Source: Zea mays (Eukaryota; Streptophyta; Magnoliopsida; Poales; Poaceae). Taken from it: 64,000 bases of DNA. Where the stretch lies: contig NC_050098.1 of the NCBI RefSeq assembly GCF_902167145.1, forward strand, positions 133,808,207 to 133,872,206, in the 5' to 3' direction. Each line of letters opens with the position of its first letter. Within the stretch, counting starts at the first letter, position 1. Positions 10,317 through 21,529 of the stretch are shown here, piece by piece. The translations under genes were made by a program, and so were the position numbers. The notes below the pieces were generated by a model, which was not told the DNA's origin, made no database searches, and saw nothing but the letters and a program-made list of their open reading frames with translations.

Positions 10317-13300
10317 TGTCACACCCGGATTTAAGGAACAAAGCCGGGTGCATCTCATATATACGCCAGAGAAGACAACACATATAATAACAGAGTGCAT
10401 AGAGATAAATGTCATAAATATCATAAATGTACTTATTACATAGCGGAAGTCTTACAAAAATAAATGATAAAATAAAGTGAACTATATATTATTCCCTAGC
10501 GCCACAAAGCGAACTGGGAGACGCCACCTAGATCAAGTCGAAAGCCTCAGTGTTAGGCGGCTCCTCTTCGACCACCTGTTCTTCTCCTGTGGGGGGTGTG
10601 AGACAGCAAGAGTGAGCTCACATACGATCATAGCTCAACAAGTTGTGGGGAATAATGTGCTTGAACTCACCAAAGGTGGGAGTTCATGTGAAGTGTAAGG
10701 CTGATCAACAAAATAAAGGCTGAAGCTAAGCATTGCTTTTATAAGTTGGTCAAAATTTTATTAGCAGTTACTAAGTGTAAGTAAATACCAAACCTTAGCA
10801 ATAATAGATAAAAGTAATTATAAAATAATCACAATGTGATACAAATGACAAATTAAGTTTAAATTCCATAGATTAATCATGTGAGGGTCCGAGCTGCTTA
10901 TGACCGTGAGCACGGCTAGTATACTAGTTTTACACTCTACGGAGGTTGCGCATCTTTACCCACAAGTCATGTTACCCATCTGCCAAGAGACGGCCAATCT
11001 CATACACCTCTACCGAGGAGGCGAGGCAGTATAACACTATGAGGCCTTTACGAAGTTCCACTAGTTTCAGAAAACCCACTACAGTTTATAAGAAGCTCCA
11101 GTGCAGGAATCCCTCGCCTGACCGCCATCGCAGCAAAATCAACCCAAGGACCTCCCTACACTGACCACTCCCCTACTGCCCTTGCCCCTTTCGGGTAAGG
11201 TAGTCATCCACTAGCTTTCCTAATTAATCAGCCAAGGGCGTCCCATTAAACCCTTGTGGTAGCACTGTTTTTTCGGGTGGTCGCTCTATGTTCCCATTAA
11301 CATAATGATCTTAGCATGAACAGTAATAATAAACAGATAATAAAAGTGTAATCATGAATAGTGTATCTCCATACCCAAAACCACAATAAGCAATAGCAAG
11401 TACTACCCAAAAATATCCAATGGCAACAAGGTATAAAGATAGCCAAAACTGGGATAACCTATTGGATCCCATCAAAATTAACCTATGCAGATCATTATGA
11501 ATAATAAGAACATGGCTAGGAAAAAGTAAGTGATCAAGGGCACAACTTGCCTTCAATGAGCTCCTGCTCAGCTACTTCTATCTGTTGAACCTCAGGATCC
11601 ACAGTAGCTTGCCCGTCTACTCGGATCAACACAATACATACATAGTATAGCAAAAATTAACATCACACCAAACATGTAAATAAAATACACAATAAAAATC
11701 TACACATTAAAATAAGAACCTAGGAACATGAATCATTAATTTTGGAGTTATAGATTTTAAGTTATGAATTTCCAAAGGTTTTATGTGCTTAAAATAGGAT
11801 TAAATGGGAAATAAATTTTCTTACTGTTTTCATGCCAAAACAGAGACTCTAGGTGATAAACATTAATATTACAAAATTTTAGAAACTGGAATGGATCAAT
11901 TTGGACTAAAAATGAATTTTCTATGAATTAAATAAGTTCTAGGAATTGTTTTTGTATTAAAAATGCATTTCCTAATTCATTTATTCTGATTTTCCCTTCT
12001 CTGGATTGCGCCTCAATAACCAAAAAGGTCAGGGGCCCTAGTGTAATAAATCTCTAGACTCAGAATCCCCTATATGTGGACCGCGGGTTGTTTTTAAATA
12101 AACCGAGGGGCTCTTTTGCAGTTTTACAGGGCCAAAGGGGTATCTACGATTTCTGACCGCCCGATCTGAAATCTGGGGTCCAGATTAGATTGGCCTGATT
12201 AACAATCTCCCGTCACTACCCACCGTTGGATCAGAATTCATCGGTCGAGGATAGCCCGCCACGTCAATCTATTTTTGGTCGTGCGATTACCGATTAACGG
12301 CCCGATAGGATCTAGCCGAACCGGAATCACTACGTTCTAATCCTAGCCGTCAATAGTAGATCCGACGGTGCATGCCACTCCTCTCCATCTCTCCCACAAA
12401 CATGGCGTCACCGCCGCGCTTCTACGGTGGAGAAGTCCGGCGAGCTCCCCCCACATGGTGTTACACTACCCTGAATCACTACGGACAGGTGCAACGCGCT
12501 CCTACCAACACGGTGAAAGTGGTCGGGGAACATACCAAGAGGTTGGCGCGACGACGAGGCCAGACCACGCGGAATAGCGGCTTCCGCGACAGAGTTGACT
12601 ACGGCGAGCAATTCCCGCCAGTGCGGGGTTGCCCAGCTTGTCTCGAAGACACGGACGGGTCACCCGGACGCCAGCGCAACTACACAACCAAGTGCCGGGG
12701 ATAGAACACCGGCGCAGAGGAGTTTCACCGGCGGTGGACTCCTATCCGGACGAACGTGGCGATGTTCTGTAGCGAGGTTAACCGACGTGGGTGCGAGTGG
12801 GCGAGAGAAGCGGAGGACTTGGTCACGCGAGCTACCTTTTATAGCCCAAGGCCGGCTGAGCAGATTGGCGGTGCACAGCCCGAGTTTCCCGGCAACAATC
12901 CGCCATAGGCAGCGAGGTGGGCGAGAACGAGTCTGGTAGCGTGGGCCCACGAGTAAGTCACGCGGGGAGAAGAGAGTGAAGCGCCCTAGCTGACGTGCGG
13001 GCCCGACGGAGTAGTGAAATGGGCACACGCGCAAGCGCTGGCGAGGGGATGAGCGCTGCGGAGAGGCTGCAGGTGGGGTCCATAAGCCAGTGCGACAGCG
13101 GGGATGGCTGGGCTGGCGTGGTGAGCTCCCCAAGTGGGTCGAAGAGAGCAGGGAAAGGAGTTGGGCTGAAAGGGAGGAAGTCAGCCCGAGTAAGGTCTTC
13201 TTTTTCTCTTTTTCTTTTTTTTCATTTCCCTTCCATTTTCCTCTTATTTAAATCTCAATTTAAATTTTAATTTAAATTCAAACTTCGTGGCTCATCATTT

Positions 13301-13649
13301 ACAAACTATATTTATGCAATTAAAAGTACTATGTTTGAAGATATTTATTTATATATATTAATTATATTTTCATATCCCTTCTCTTTTTCTTATTTTCAAA
13401 CCCTAATTTCAATTTAGGGTTTAATCCAACTTCTAGTCCTTTTCATATTATTTTTATCCTTATTATTTTTTATTTTAATGCACAAACATATAACTCCAAC
13501 ATGATGCATATTCTATTTTTTTATCATTTGTTTTAATTCATCTCTCTTAATTATAGGTATGCTCTTTTGTGATAAAAATATGGCATACAACACAAGAAGA
13601 TCACAAGAAGATCTATATATATTCCTTGTTTACAATTTTGAGTATTACA
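10317..13649 (-). repeat. 5' LTR of the Del/Tekay-like element, 3.3 kb
   Basis: On the plus strand the LTR runs from TGTCACACCCGG to GAGTATTACA. The primer binding site abuts the 10317 end. The right 1.19 kb is shared with 4066-5244. I take the whole 3.3 kb as one LTR rather than a separate 1.2 kb LTR at 12459, because the left copy starts exactly at the Sirevirus boundary and the 3.3 kb size suits this lineage. Short ORFs at 12368-12939 lie inside the transcribed part of the LTR and look non-coding. Confidence 0.8.
12835..12845 (-). promoter_or_regulatory. TATA box of the 3.3 kb LTR
   Basis: The minus strand reads GCTATAAAAGG, about 800 bases from the outer LTR end. The same box is kept in the 3' LTR copy. 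Confidence 0.5.
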
Positions 13650-13775
13650 GATGTCGTACGGTGAACAACATTGGATGGTCGACGGGGAAGAGGTGAGATG
13701 GTTTAGGGATGGCTAAACTACGTTGTCGACCTTCAAAGTCGGGCGCAGGGAGGTAGTGGCAACTCTAGCCACCAC

Positions 13776-14338
13776 TATGGGTGAAATCAATCTAGATATA
13801 TCCCATTTCGTTCTACTTCGATTTCTACATTAACTCGTTCGGATTTGTATTTATGGACATCTCGATCATTTTTTTGTTTTTGACAAATATGAAAATGGGA
13901 CGAAAATGTTATGAGTGTTTTTCTGACCGTTTTTTGTCGGGGTATCCGATTTTTATCCACATATAATATCTCGTTTTAGATATTATAGTGAACAAATCAT
14001 AGATGACTATATGCCACATCACAAGAAACTAATCCACAATTGATTATTTTCTTTAGTAGCCATATGTATATTATAATATATTGCTTACATATGTCTAGAT
14101 GAGATGTTTTAATTGATCTTAATACTACTTTATTTTTATGCTCTATGCAGCGATGTTTCCACTTTTTACATCTCATTCTGATACATTGTTAATTTGTTCC
14201 ATTTGTTTTGGTTTGTTTTCATCATCTCGCTAGTCCCGTTTTCGATGGTCTCATTTTCGATCATGTTTCCAAAATAAAATGTGAAAATGAAAATAGGAGA
14301 TGGGTTATCCCAACTAATCATGTTCGTTTTCATCCCTA
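13776..14338. mobile_element. Non-autonomous hAT-like element
   Basis: The ends read TATGGGTGAAATC and (reverse complement of the right end) TAGGGATGAAAAC, which are degenerate inverted repeats of the TAGGGATGAAAAC type. They are flanked by GCCACCAC (13768-13775) and GACACCAC (14339-14346), a 7/8 match of the 8 bp length hAT transposases leave. The inside is rich in GTTTTCG/CGAAAAT words and has no transposase ORF. Confidence 0.6.
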
Positions 14339-15099
14339 GACACCACTAGGAGGTGTCGTTAGATAGGAGTCGAGCTACGAGTAGGATAGAGGCCTCCGAA
14401 TAGAAAATGGAATGATTTGATACTATAAACAGTGGCAATTAGGTAATACTTTGGAAAATTAGGATGATAGAAATCTAGAGTAGGTGGAGATTCTAGATTA
14501 AACTGGTGGATCTAAAGATTTCTAAGAATCGATTTAGCTCTTGTACCCATTTGGATAGGATTCTAGATTTTTGGTATTGAATCTGGCTCAGAAAGCTGAA
14601 CCAAATAGACACGTAGTATTAAGAAGTTCTAATTAGAAGGTGTTTTTATAGAATACTTGAATCATCATTTTGTGTGAAAATGGCTAAATGAATTAGTTAA
14701 TTACCTTCGAGGTACTTTTGAACATTTCTAGTCACAAATACAATTGGAGCTTCTTTTGATTTTGGATCATTTTACATAGTTTGGATATTTACAAATAGAG
14801 ATGTACATCACCATATTAGAGAACCTTGATGTATTATAATGTCTTACACTGAAAAAAAAGATATGCTTGATAGAGTTCAACTTATATTACAACAACTAAA
14901 CGATGATTTTTATTTTTATTATGCTTAGAAGTGATGTTAAAATTTATGGCTATTTGGTAAATTGTTATTTAGTTTTGTTGCATGATTACATTCCACATCA
15001 TTGTTGTCATTTATAACATACATTTGAATCTTGCATGTTGAAAGCTCTATGAGTTGCTACAATAATATTTGTTACTAGAATATTTTAGTAGTGATCCAA

Positions 15100-15230
15100 C
15101 CAATCTACATCTACATTTATATCTATGATTATATCTATATCTATGTCTATATCTATATCAATACAAGTATTTTTATCTGTATCTATATTTTTACATTTTA
15201 TATATTTATATTTATATATCTATAATCCTA
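15100..15230. repeat. Simple-sequence run, TATCTA-type
   Basis: A run of imperfect ATCTAT/TATCTA hexamers passes into TATATTTATA-rich sequence. It is low-complexity DNA with no coding potential. Confidence 0.7.
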
Positions 15231-16376
15231 AACTCCATAAACTTTTATCTCGACATGCAAGTTGACAAGTTGTCCACCTCAATATTTCATAATATGCAAT
15301 TATAGCCCACTGACGTCTATATGATTATGATATACACATCATTAAGATACAACATCCTCTAACATTCATTAGTTGTCCATACTAGTGTGCCAACATTAAT
15401 TTAAGATAGTTCATTCTTTTACATAAGTAATTATATGTTGCCTAATTTTATTCCAAATTACCCGCAGGGGTATGCTTCTAGTTAACAATATATATTTATC
15501 ACGGAAGCATATTGTTTGCTTTCATGACAATTCCAAGCAATACCTTGTGTTACTCAGGTGTCTTTGAGACACTGCAAAGAATTTGAGTCCGGTAGTGCTA
15601 GCACCATTGTGACTCTTTGAAAAAGCCATGGAAAGTATTTGACAAGATTTATGGTTAGAGATATTTGCTCGTTAATAATTACGTGGGAATCGACATATGG
15701 CCATGAACTCAAGGTATGTACAATCCTGAGACTCCGATTTAGTTTTCAAAAAATACAATAAACAGTTAAGAGACTGCATATACAACACTGAGATTCTGGA
15801 TCATAAATATAACTAAGAGACAACATGTATGGAGAGTCGTGAAGAAACGTACTATTCGCGAAGAGCCTGTCGCTTGTATTTTTTTCACTTAGCCTCTTAG
15901 AAACTCCTAGAGAAACCCTATATTACATAGGGTTGTATATGTCGGAATACATTCCAATGTTACAATTAATGTTCGTATTTACCATTAAGCAAGTAGATAC
16001 TTAAGCATTAAATCATTGTGCAATTACTTTGAATACTAATGTCTATGATATCTGTATCTGGATTTAGTTGTTTAGATACCATCGAAATTAATAGGGTTGT
16101 TCATAATGTGTTTGAATTAAAAAAACAATAGCTATTTCGTGCCATAATTAAATTGTTTGATACGGATGATATCAACAAAGATCTAGATAGAAGGTTGGGA
16201 TATTTTTCACAACTGCAAAATCATTCACAGCAGAATATCTTCGCATTATTATAAGACGAAAACATATTTTAGTAGAAGATTGGACGATATCGAAGTTTCA
16301 TCTCGAGATATCAAGCAATTAATGTAGGACACATACAATAGATTTGCCTAACCATCACCTTCTATCAGTCCATCCA

Positions 16377-16388
16377 TCTATATATATC
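16377..16388 (+). promoter_or_regulatory. TATA box of the peptide gene
   Basis: ATCTATATATAT lies about 95 bases before the start codon of the gene at 16480. It would place transcription start near 16415, leaving a short leader, which is normal for small plant peptide genes. Confidence 0.5.
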
Positions 16389-16479
16389 TGCACACACCAC
16401 CACAGCAGGTTGGTAAAAGCACCTCATCCCCCTGCATATACTAACACTGCAAAACTGAAAAGGGTGATAGCAAACTACA

Positions 16480-16820
16480 ATGAGGATTGTGTACATGGCA
16501 GCTGTTATGTTTTTGGTTCTTGCAACCATGTCTTCTACCTCCCCATCATTCTGCCAAGCTGGGGGCTGTAATTTTTTTAACTTTTACTTATCTTGCATTG
16601 GCTTTTGTGATGTTCACTGGCAAAGAACCTTGCTTGATCTGTATGGTGTTTCATACGTGTAGGCATCGGCTGCCCACGGGCTCCACCACCGCCGTCCGAT
16701 GAGACATGCTACGAGGACCTCAAGTGTTCGGCTTCGAGGTGCCACCTGGGTTGCATACACAGGGGCTACAAGGGTACGGGTTCGTACTGCCGTGGGAGGG
16801 ACTGCTGCTGCAAACATTGA
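16480..16820 (+). CDS. Two-exon cysteine-rich secreted (defensin-like) peptide
   Basis: Exon 1 is 16480-16567 and exon 2 is 16663-16820, joined across a 95 bp GT-AG intron (GTAATTT at 16568, GTGTAG ending at 16662). The junction keeps the frame and gives an 81-residue protein. Residues 1-27 are a signal peptide (MRIVYMAAVMFLVLATM...SFCQA). The rest is small and basic with ten Cys at 30, 33, 45, 51, 56, 60, 72, 77, 78 and 79. The CxxxC at 56-60 and CxC at 77-79 fit a cysteine-stabilised alpha-beta (defensin-like) pattern; the CCC and the extra N-terminal CxxC are unusual. Such peptides act outside the cell in defence or in reproductive signalling; which applies here cannot be told. Without splicing, exon 1 would read to a stop at 16660 and lose all the Cys motifs. 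A TATA box, start and polyadenylation signal are all in place. Confidence 0.8.
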
Positions 16821-16856
16821 TGCACCGTAGTGCATCTATGCATTTCATGACCATAC

Positions 16857-16862
16857 AATAAA
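16857..16862 (+). terminator. Polyadenylation signal of the peptide gene
   Basis: AATAAA lies 37 bases after the stop codon at 16818-16820. Confidence 0.55.
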
Positions 16863-17252
16863 CCTAGATGTGTATCCTTTGCCTCCGACGACTATAAATG
16901 AAATGAAATACTACTAAGGTTCAGCATCCGGCTCACACTCGCCCTTCCTTGCTTCACGGACGCGTTGAACTCACCTCACTGCTCCTTCCTCAACGCAGCT
17001 TTGCGCCGACGGCCATGGACCCCCGCGCTCGCTCCGACGCGAATCCTCGCGGTCACAGTCATGGATCTTCGTTACTTTATGTCTTCAGTTCAGTTTGGTA
17101 GCTGGTTTCAGTTAGCACAAAGTAGCAGTTCAGTTCAGTTTGATAAGGAAGCAGGTTTCAGCTTGAGAACAAACTAGCTACCTCTCAGTCAGCTTGAGAT
17201 CAAAGTAGCAGTTCGGATGTCACATTAATCACAATAGTAAAAACGATACAAT

Positions 17253-17405
17253 TCCGAAGGCTATATTCTGTCTGATGGCCTTCTAGCCAACCATCGGATC
17301 TAATGTTATATCCGATGGCCCATGACAGCCATCGAATATAAGAGCCTACGTCCGACGGCTGTCAGACAGACCGTCGGACATAAGGTTATGTCCGAACGGC
17401 TATAT
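17253..17405. repeat. Cluster of alternating inverted 10-mers (TCCGATGGC type)
   Basis: Seven copies of a TCCGAYGGC word occur in about 135 bases, switching strand: TCTGATGGCC, ACCATCGGAT, TCCGATGGCC, GCCATCGAAT, TCCGACGGCT, ACCGTCGGAC, TCCGAACGGC. Short words repeated in both orientations are typical of the subterminal regions of CACTA-type DNA transposons. I do not see CACTA termini with target duplications, so this is probably a remnant. Confidence 0.45.
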
Positions 17406-17539
17406 AGAATATGTTCTCTTGAAGGTTACACAAACCTAGCCTCATGGGTTGCATAAAAAAGTTGTAGAAAATTGTATAAGATTTTCATAATAGTAAATAT
17501 CAGCAGCCTGACTGGAGAAGATGGAGCACGGGAGGATGA

Positions 17540-17810
17540 TGTCCGATCTAGCGTCACGGCAGAAAGGCGGCCCAGGCGCAGCAAGCGTTCTTCAAAGCCC
17601 AACACCAAATACTACGGCCCACGATGGGATAATTAAACCCATTTGTAATAGATATATATATATATAAACCCTTGTCCGGTTCGGTGAACAGTAGGCTGTA
17701 AGAACACAGCGAACTGGCGGCGGCCACGGATCTCTGATCATCGGTCCGAGATAACGAGCGAGTTGCTCTGTTGTGAGAGAAACTACCCACAGTGATCGCG
17801 TGTGTTTACA
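17540..17810 (+). repeat. Probable 5' LTR (left edge approximate) of a gypsy element
   Basis: The right edge is set by TTTACA at 17810 followed by TTTGGTACTCAGAGCC, a primer-binding-site-like sequence for initiator Met tRNA, 70 bases before a gag start. A TATA run (ATATATATATATAAACCC) lies near 17655. No second LTR copy was found in the window, so the left edge is a guess. Confidence 0.45.
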
Positions 17811-17881
17811 TTTGGTACTCAGAGCCAAGTCTGGATCCACCACACGAGTACTGGACGCGGCTCTAGGCGAAGACGACGGAA

Positions 17882-20138
17882 ATGGCTCCACCGCGTCCCG
17901 ACGACCTCGTGATGCAGATTCTGGCGAATCTCGAAGAAGGGAACAGGGAGACGCATCGGAGGATGGAGAACATGCAGAAAACGATGGCGAACATGGAAAC
18001 CACCGTGAAGAGTGTGATGGCTGAACAAGGGGAGTTCCAAAAGTCGAAGCCAGAAGTGGAGGCCAAGGTCCAAGAGATCGCCGATGTGTTGATAACGATC
18101 CAAGGCAAGGTTGATTGGTTCGTCGAGAAGCAACCGGTGGACGTGTCAGGCAACGACGCGTTGAAGGAAGATGGTGTACCGGCTCCTACCCAACTGGGAG
18201 CGTCCTCCGGCGAGGCGGTACATGGGCAAGTTCGCCACCGCACTATTGATCCTTACCAGAGATCGGGTACTGGGTCGGAAATGACCCGGACACCCCCTCC
18301 GGTCGAAGGTACAGTCTAAACCATGAACCATGGTCCTATAAATTTGAATTTGGGTCATTTGGGAAACAATCAGCGGGTGGATCCATGGGGGTGGTCTCAG
18401 GGATCGGGATTTGGAATGCCTGGGATGAACTTTCCAGTATTCGATGGATCCAACCCTAAATTGTGGAAACATCGCTGTGAGACCTATTTTGTGTTTTACT
18501 TTGTGCCCATGGAAAGGTGGATTAGGCTAGCAACCATGCATTTTGAAGGCTCGGCGCTGTTTTGGCTGCAGTCAGTTGAGTCTAGAATCAGGGAAATGAA
18601 CTGGGAAGGGTTATGTTTAGCCTTGATCACTCTATTTGGGAGGTACCAACACAGTATACTTATCAAGCAATTCTATCACATCCAACATAATTCTTCAATG
18701 GGGGAGTACATTGAGTTGTTCGATCTGTTGGTCCACCAACTGCTCGCCCATGAAAACCAGCTAACCCCGACCATGATTACCACTAGATTTATAGATGGGC
18801 TTAGAGATGAAATTAAATCTGTTGTTGTGATTCAACGTCCTCCCGACCTCGATACTGCTTGCTCGCTCGCCTTGTTACAGGAGGACGTGCTGCTGCATAT
18901 GGGAAGGCGCGATGGAAGAAAGATGGAGCATGGTGCAGTCCTGAAGCCAAGTCTGAAGCCTAGTTACTCTTCTAGTGTACCCTCGGCTATGACCGCTACC
19001 AATAGGGATGTAATATGGTTTGGAAAATATCCGTTCGGATCTGGATTCGAAGATGGTGAACACTGGTTCGGATGGAATTTTCGGATATTCGGACTTTTTT
19101 CGGATAACGGATACGAATACGGATATTTTGTTCGAATATCGAATTCGAATACAATATGTCTGATATCCGTCGGATATCGAATATCCGGATATTTTCTCGG
19201 ATAAATCTTCTCGGATATCCGGATATCTTATCCGAATACCTGTGTGCATTTTGTTGATTTTTTATAGAAAAAAATTAATAATACACAAATAGTCTTAGAA
19301 ATTCATGAAAATTTATGGAGGCATAACATATGTTCATATATAATCCTCCAAAATATTTGGACCATAAAATCCACAATATAATAGTGTTTCTTTCATTTCA
19401 CTTTCACTTGTTGTGTGAATTAAACGTGAAATCACTCTAAGTATTCAAGTTCACTTTATCATTTTCATGTGGAGACTTGAAGTTATATTATTATAGAATG
19501 TTTATTAATTTTGGTAACTTATTTGCATTTTAATGATTTTATGCAAAATAAATTAATAACACACACATAGGCTAAAAATTCATGAATTTTACAAAAAATG
19601 TGACATATGTACACATATAATACAAAAAATGTTTAGACTCAAGGAGTGGATACATGATTACAACCATGATATGTGTGGAATGATGTCTTACACGATATCC
19701 GACAAAAAATTCGTTACCGACAATATCCGTGTCCGACTAGTTCCGTATTCGGCACACAGCTATTCGTATTTGTTTCCAAGAACATCCGTATTTGTATTCG
19801 TATCCGAAGCTATCCGTATTCGAATTCGAATCCGAATAAAAATATGAAAACAAATATGATTTCAGTGATATCTGTCCGTATTCGATCCGATTACATCCCT
19901 AGCTACCAAGGCCTATAACTCTTCTGAAGAAAGATGAGGTTCAGTCAACAGTGGCAACCGAGTTGAGGATAGCAAGTTGACAGCCTTGAAAGCATACAGG
20001 TGGGCAAAGGGGTTGTGCATCAAATGTGGTGAGCGTTGGGATCATGTTCATAAGTGCTCCAACAGCGTACCATTACATCTGGTCGAGGAAATGTGGGCAA
20101 TGGTTGTGACCGCTACCAAGGCATATAACTCTTCTTGA
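17882..20138 (+). pseudogene. Ty3/gypsy gag, split by a hAT insertion
   Basis: The frame starts MAPPRPDDLVMQILANLEEG with a coiled-coil-like N-terminus (RRMENMQKTMANMETTV). After an in-frame TAA at 18317 it continues with the capsid part: MNFPVFDGSNPKLWKHRCE, FEGSALFWLQSVE, and LFDLLVHQLLAHENQLT. A hAT element interrupts it at 19003-19901. Beyond it comes a TGA, then a zinc knuckle CIKCGERWDHVHKC (C-x2-C-x7-H-x-C, the spacing of several chromovirus gags). No protease or polymerase follows; the element decays after 20138. The lineage is uncertain. Confidence 0.75.
19003..19901. mobile_element. Non-autonomous hAT element with a perfect 8 bp target duplication
   Basis: The 899 bp element has perfect 12 bp inverted ends, TAGGGATGTAAT and ATTACATCCCTA, flanked on both sides by GCTACCAA (18995-19002 and 19902-19909). 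Both ends are rich in the words GGATAT, CGAATA and TCCGTATTCG, while the middle is AT-rich. There is no transposase, so it must have been moved by an enzyme made elsewhere. It sits inside the gypsy gag. Confidence 0.88.
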
Positions 20139-20916
20139 TTACCTGAGCATGGGTTGCACCAAGGGCAACCTGGTGTTTGTATGAAAGCAAGGATAAGTAC
20201 ACAACAACGTACTCAACAAATGCCTCGTTTAGCTGAGGTAGACTAGCTTTATGTAGAGTTAGGCTAGTAGCGGTTGGTTTTAGTATATCAGGTATTTATT
20301 ATTAGTATATGCCAACTTTTAACATCAACCCATGATTAATAACCCATGAAACATATCTTCCTTCGAGAAACATCATCACCAATGTCGTCGTCATATCCAT
20401 CGTATCTCAAATCACCTGTAAATCTTATCAATGGTGCTCACAAGGCCACTTTTAACCGTGAGCACAGCTGATATATCAATTTCTTAACCCTCTGTATAGG
20501 TGCACACTTTACCCATGAGCCATGACTCCCTTTATAGCTCGAGTTTGCAAGGCTTGTATTCACTTCCAAGGTGAACAACTAAGGACTCACTATGAAGCCT
20601 TTGCAAAGATTCTCCAAAGGTATAACCGTCCGTAAGGTTTCCCTGATGTTATAACCACAGTACACATCCCTAATGGTCAAACCACCCTTGGCAAAGCAAG
20701 TACCGCACCTCGATCCCCATTGATGGCATGCAGGCTAGGCAAACTGCACATCAGGTTCCTCTAATTAATTAGCTAAAGGTGTCCCATATCACCCCTCATG
20801 GTTGCACTGTTTTCTCGGGTCGTCATCCAAGAACCAGTCCTTATGGAGAAGTACTCAAGACGTAGCCCGAGTCTCCTTGATATCATAGACTCATACACAA
20901 CATCTTGGAAACATCA
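20139..20916 (-). repeat. Decayed Del/Tekay-type LTR fragment and flanking DNA
   Basis: From about 20440 to 20830 the sequence is a diverged relative of 10895-11290 in the 3.3 kb LTR. Examples are ACCGTGAGCACAGCT, TTTACCCATGAGCCATG and TAATTAATTAGCTAAAGG...GTCCCAT...GCACTGTTTTCTCGGGT. The orientation is the same. The 300 bases before it (20139-20440) show nothing I recognise. Confidence 0.55.
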
Positions 20917-21505
20917 TATCATATACAGAGGATTTCAAAGGTGGAGATTAGTCTCATGGTCCAAAGGACCAAAAGGGCCATTCTATAGGTTCTATTTAAA
21001 AGGATAAGAACTGTTGTTACCATCACTATAGCGGTAATTCTTCTTAGTCTCCTTGGTTTTGGAGGTGGTTTAGAAGCTAGATCAGAAAGTGAATCTAGAG
21101 ATAGCTTTACTTAGTCCCAAGCTACTGTGAAGCCAAGATTGGGCTTGGTGTGTGCTTTTTGTGGCAATGCTCATCATCGTGCAGAATGTCATTCAACTAG
21201 TTAGTGCTCCATGTGTGGCAAGGGGTACCTCAAGGAGGTAGTGTTCTTGAAGAATCCAAGTAACAAGGTGACCTCAGTGGTGTGCCTAAAATTTGAAAGA
21301 TGGGTATTTAAAATTGCTAAGAGGTAAAAATTAATCATATGAAGTCTAACTATATGGTATATATAATAATGTAATATATTACATAGCAATAATTTTATAG
21401 CATATATGTGATATATATCAAACAAAATCAAGTTTTAGTTGGTCATATAATTGATCATAAAGTAAAATTATTCAAATACAAGTGACAAGAGACAACCGGG
21501 CTAGA
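20917..21505 (+). repeat. Direct duplication, copy 1 (gag zinc-knuckle fragment)
   Basis: About 590 bases, from ATACAGAGGATTTCAAAGG to GACAAGAGACAACC, recur at 22636-23223 with roughly 95% identity by eye. In one frame the segment encodes CAFCGNAHHRAEC, a CCHC zinc knuckle, so it derives from a retroelement gag. Copy 1 lacks the upstream gag seen before copy 2. The AT-rich right half has no coding content. Confidence 0.7.
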
Positions 21506-21529
21506 GGCAACAGGCGGTTTGAAGTTGTA

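Larger units (their letters stand above)
4066..13649 (-). mobile_element. Del/Tekay-like chromovirus (Ty3/gypsy), minus strand, 3' LTR broken
   Basis: On the minus strand the order is 5' LTR (13649-10317), primer binding site, leader, gag, protease, reverse transcriptase, RNase H, integrase, chromodomain, polypurine tract and partial 3' LTR (5244-4066). The LTR of about 3.3 kb, the single gag-pol frame and the chromodomain all fit the Del/Tekay lineage. The 1.18 kb of shared LTR sequence differs by roughly 7% over the first 240 bases compared by eye, so the insertion is old. The rest of the 3' LTR lies beyond the Sirevirus and off the window. Confidence 0.85.
13650..16339. other. Intergenic DNA between the chromovirus and the peptide gene
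   Basis: This AT-rich stretch has no ORF of note and no recognised retroelement. It contains the hAT-like element at 13776-14338 and a simple-sequence run at 15100-15230. The rest shows stops in all frames and only short palindromes, for example near 15915. I see no RNA gene. Confidence 0.5.

Noticed and set aside
12368..13270. Cluster of ORFs on both strands
   Set aside because: The same DNA recurs at 4085-5032 as part of an LTR; the frames are not conserved between the two copies.
12459..13649. A separate 1.19 kb LTR starting TGTTACACTACC
   Set aside because: The left copy starts one base later, exactly at the Sirevirus end, so the apparent TG start is where the Sirevirus landed. The primer site at 10302-10312 shows the real LTR is 10317-13649.
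16480..16662. Unspliced 60-codon reading of the peptide gene
   Set aside because: Reading through 16568 gives a tail with no Cys pattern, while splicing at 16568/16662 joins the signal peptide in frame to the ten-Cys region.
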